DNA of 64,000 nucleotides, taken from Burkholderia catarinensis (lineage in GTDB: Bacteria; Pseudomonadota; Gammaproteobacteria; Burkholderiales; Burkholderiaceae). Positions 62,123 through 64,000 of this stretch are shown here, piece by piece (position 1 is the stretch's first letter; every line of letters begins with the position of its first letter). Position numbers and translations under genes: made by a program. The stretch is from positions 186,001 to 250,000 of the forward strand of contig NZ_MDEQ02000004.1 of NCBI RefSeq assembly GCF_001883705.2, given 5' to 3'. The notes beneath the pieces are model-generated. The model worked only from the letters and a program-made list of their open reading frames with translations, was not told the origin of the DNA and made no database searches.

Positions 62123-62455
62123 CTATTCCGGTTGCACGGGCGGGTTCTCCTCCGCCCAGCGCCCGAGTGCGACGATCACGGGCTGCAAGGCTGCGCCGCG
62201 GCGGGTCAGCACATATTCGGCATGCGTGGCGCCGCATGTCGGCGCTGCGGGCTGGAGCAGTCCGCCCTCGACCAGTTGTTGCAGCCGATTCGAGAGGATA
62301 TTGCTGGCGATGCCGAGGTCCTTTTGTAGCAGGCAGAAGCGGCGGATCCCGAGGAAGATGTCGTAGAGGATCGACAGTGACCATCGATCACCGATGAGAC
62401 GTTCCGCACGAACGATTGGGTGGGGCGAAACGGGTAGCAGCCGTTGTTTTTTCAT
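62123..62455 (-). CDS. HxlR-family winged-helix regulator
   Basis: This 110 aa protein matches the HxlR/DUF24 family: LIGDRWSLSILYDIFLGIRRF, then LGIASNILSNRL as the recognition part and LTRRGAALQPV at the end. Many HxlR regulators have a redox-sensing cysteine in an N-terminal CP motif; here the position is PHP, so cysteine-based sensing is not expected. It lies 152 bases after the MFS gene on the same strand and is convergent with the formyltransferase gene. Confidence 0.8.
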   Translation of the reverse strand: MKKQRLLPVSPHPIVRAERLIGDRWSLSILYDIFLGIRRFCLLQKDLGIASNILSNRLQQLVEGGLLQPAAPTCGATHAEYVLTRRGAALQPVIVALGRWAEENPPVQPE

Positions 62456-62607
62456 CGATGGCTCCTGGAGAGTTCGGAGAAGCAGGTGACGGCCGCCGCA
62501 TGGCGAGGCCCGCGCGGGGCCCGATGCGATTGTGCGTCACGGCGGTTTGCCGTTGAGGGGAGCGTGGCGTCCGCCGCGGCATTCGCGTGCCGCGACACCG
62601 GTGGCCG

Positions 62608-63840
62608 TCAGGTCGCACGTGCCGCGTTGCGCGGCGGGAAGCCGTGCACGTTGGCGCGCCATGCAATCAGGATCGCCAGTAGCAGGAGTGCGATCAGCGC
62701 CCACGGAAACGAGCTGGCCTGCCAGGTCTGCAGCAGCACGCCGCCGATCGCGCCGCCGGCTGCGATTGCGACGTTCCATGCGGTGACCAGGATCGATTGC
62801 GCCACGTCCGCGCCGGCGCCGGCCGCCTCGGCGGAGGCCGTCTGCAAGAGCGCGGCGGAGCCGCCGAAGGTCAGCCCCCACACGGCCACCGCAAGGTAGA
62901 TGACCACCGGCTCGCGGCCGCCGAAGGCAAGCGCGAGTGATGCCAGCGCGAACAGGGCCAGCCCGGCGAGCACCAGCGAACGCAGCATGCGATCGATCAG
63001 CAGGCCGCTCAGCCAGATGCTGGCGAGCGAGGCCACGCCGAATACGAACAGCACCACGTCGATGCGGCTCGCGAGCCCCGCGGGGGCGATGAACGGCACG
63101 AGATAGGTGTAGAGAATGCTGTGTGCGAGCACCCAGCAGACCAGCACGGCCAGCACCGACCGCACGCCGGGCGTCGTGAACACCTTGAGGATCGGGTCGC
63201 GCTGCTCGACGGACTGGCCAGGGTAGTCGGGCACGCGGGCGAGCACCCAGACGATGGCGACGACGGTCAGCGCAGAGACCAGCCCGACAGTGGGCCGCCA
63301 GCCGAAGCTGGCGCCGAGGAAGGTGCCGATCGGCACGCCCAGCGACAGCGCGAGCGGAGCGCCGACGCCGGCCAGCGCCAGTGCGCGGCCCTTGAGCGGA
63401 TCGGGCACCATGCGGCGCGCGTAGCCGGCGAGCATGCCCCAGATCAGGCCTCCGGCCATGCCGGCCAGGAAGCGGGCGGCGAGCGCGACGACGTAACTGG
63501 TGGTCACGGCGGTGAGGGTGTTGAAGGCCAGTAGGCCGGCCAGTGTGGCGAGCATCAGCTTGCGGCGCCGCCAGCCGCGGGTGGCGGCAATCAAAGGAAT
63601 CGCGGCCACCAGGGAGCCGATCGCGTAGAGCGTGACGAACTGGCCGGCCAGCGCTTCGGTAATCGAGAAGCTGGCGCTGATATGGGCCAGCATGCCGGCA
63701 GGAAAGGTCTCGGTGAGCAACGCGAGGAAGCCGGTGGTCGCCAGCGCGAGTAGCGCGGAGACGGGTAGGCTCGCGGGCGCGGCATCGAGGTGATGCACGG
63801 TGCTTGTGCCGGCGACCTCGGCGGTGTTGGGTGTCGTCAT
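62608..63840 (-). CDS. MFS drug-efflux transporter (DHA1-like)
   Basis: This 410 aa protein has twelve hydrophobic segments. The first loop after segment 2 is GWRRRKLMLATL, and RFLAGMAGGLIWGMLAGYARRM with GAPLALSLGVPIG (segment 5 motif C-like) marks it as an antiporter of the drug:H+ branch. Its likely role is efflux of a small toxic molecule. It may be a self-resistance pump for the adjacent cluster, but it is transcribed away from it and could equally be a separate locus with the HxlR regulator. Confidence 0.82.
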   Translation of the reverse strand: MTTPNTAEVAGTSTVHHLDAAPASLPVSALLALATTGFLALLTETFPAGMLAHISASFSITEALAGQFVTLYAIGSLVAAIPLIAATRGWRRRKLMLATLAGLLAFNTLTAVTTSYVVALAARFLAGMAGGLIWGMLAGYARRMVPDPLKGRALALAGVGAPLALSLGVPIGTFLGASFGWRPTVGLVSALTVVAIVWVLARVPDYPGQSVEQRDPILKVFTTPGVRSVLAVLVCWVLAHSILYTYLVPFIAPAGLASRIDVVLFVFGVASLASIWLSGLLIDRMLRSLVLAGLALFALASLALAFGGREPVVIYLAVAVWGLTFGGSAALLQTASAEAAGAGADVAQSILVTAWNVAIAAGGAIGGVLLQTWQASSFPWALIALLLLAILIAWRANVHGFPPRNAARAT

Positions 63841-64000
63841 GGTGTTCCTTTTGTTGAGGCCTTCCGGAGACGGAGCCGGATCGGATAGGTGGCGCAGCCG
63901 GACTCGGCCTGCGCCCCGTTGGCTGATGCCGCCATCCGGTATAGGTTGGCCGAAAACGAATCCATGAAAAATAGGATAAAGTTCACAATATTTATGACAC
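63841..64000. promoter_or_regulatory. Upstream region of the MFS gene, cut by the window end
   Basis: This AT-richer segment should hold the promoter of the minus-strand MFS gene. The AT-rich end (63955-64000) continues beyond the window. No specific site is claimed. Confidence 0.35.

Overview
The window is chromosomal DNA of a high-GC betaproteobacterium, most probably a Burkholderia (Burkholderia cepacia complex type). The reasons are the GC-rich codon usage, the block smc-zipA-ligA, and the long + strand run rpsB-tsf-pyrH-frr-uppS-cdsA-dxr-rseP-bamA-skp-lpxD-fabZ-lpxA-lpxB-rnhB, whose order is typical of the group. Species assignment is inference; no rRNA or tRNA gene was recognised in the window.

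Layout. 1-4440: end of smc, zipA, ligA and a second peptide deformylase, closed by a strong terminator. 4471-10015 (minus strand): map, glnD and an RluF-like pseudouridine synthase whose N-terminus carries a 46-residue (138 bp) tandem repeat. 10156-26034 (plus): translation factors, isoprenoid and phospholipid precursor genes, outer-membrane assembly (rseP, bamA, skp) and the lipid A genes, ending with rnhB and a SpoU-type RNA methyltransferase. 26128-32814: ppsR/ppsA (divergent), an NfeD/SPFH membrane pair, smpB, and ratA-rnfH. 32878-37655: accessory genes (DMT exporter, beta-propeller protein, regulator, DUF899 and DUF2182 proteins). 37934-41727: guaB, a small membrane protein and guaA. 41829-49079: an exonuclease, a 2'-5' RNA ligase-like protein, and an uncharacterised redox operon (GntR regulator, AprA/FrdA-like flavoprotein, two-cluster ferredoxin, HEAT-repeat protein, DUF971) with a divergent MFS transporter and a palindromic candidate operator between them.

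49080-50241 is a gene-poor stretch that turns strikingly AT-rich and marks the left edge of the most interesting part: an eight-gene + strand operon (50242-62045). It encodes two divergent EPSP-synthase (AroA) fold proteins, a glutamine-hydrolysing asparagine-synthetase-like amidotransferase, a RidA-fold protein, an ATP-grasp ligase, an EamA exporter, a one-module NRPS (adenylation, carrier, thioesterase) and a formyltransferase fused to the C-terminal half of a condensation domain. I do not recognise this gene set as a described pathway. It looks like a biosynthetic cluster for a small, possibly N-formylated, amide- or glutamine-derived metabolite. The two AroA-like proteins have lost different catalytic residues in a partly complementary way, so neither looks like a normal EPSP synthase. 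The window ends with an HxlR-type regulator and a drug-efflux MFS transporter on the minus strand, which may or may not belong to the cluster.
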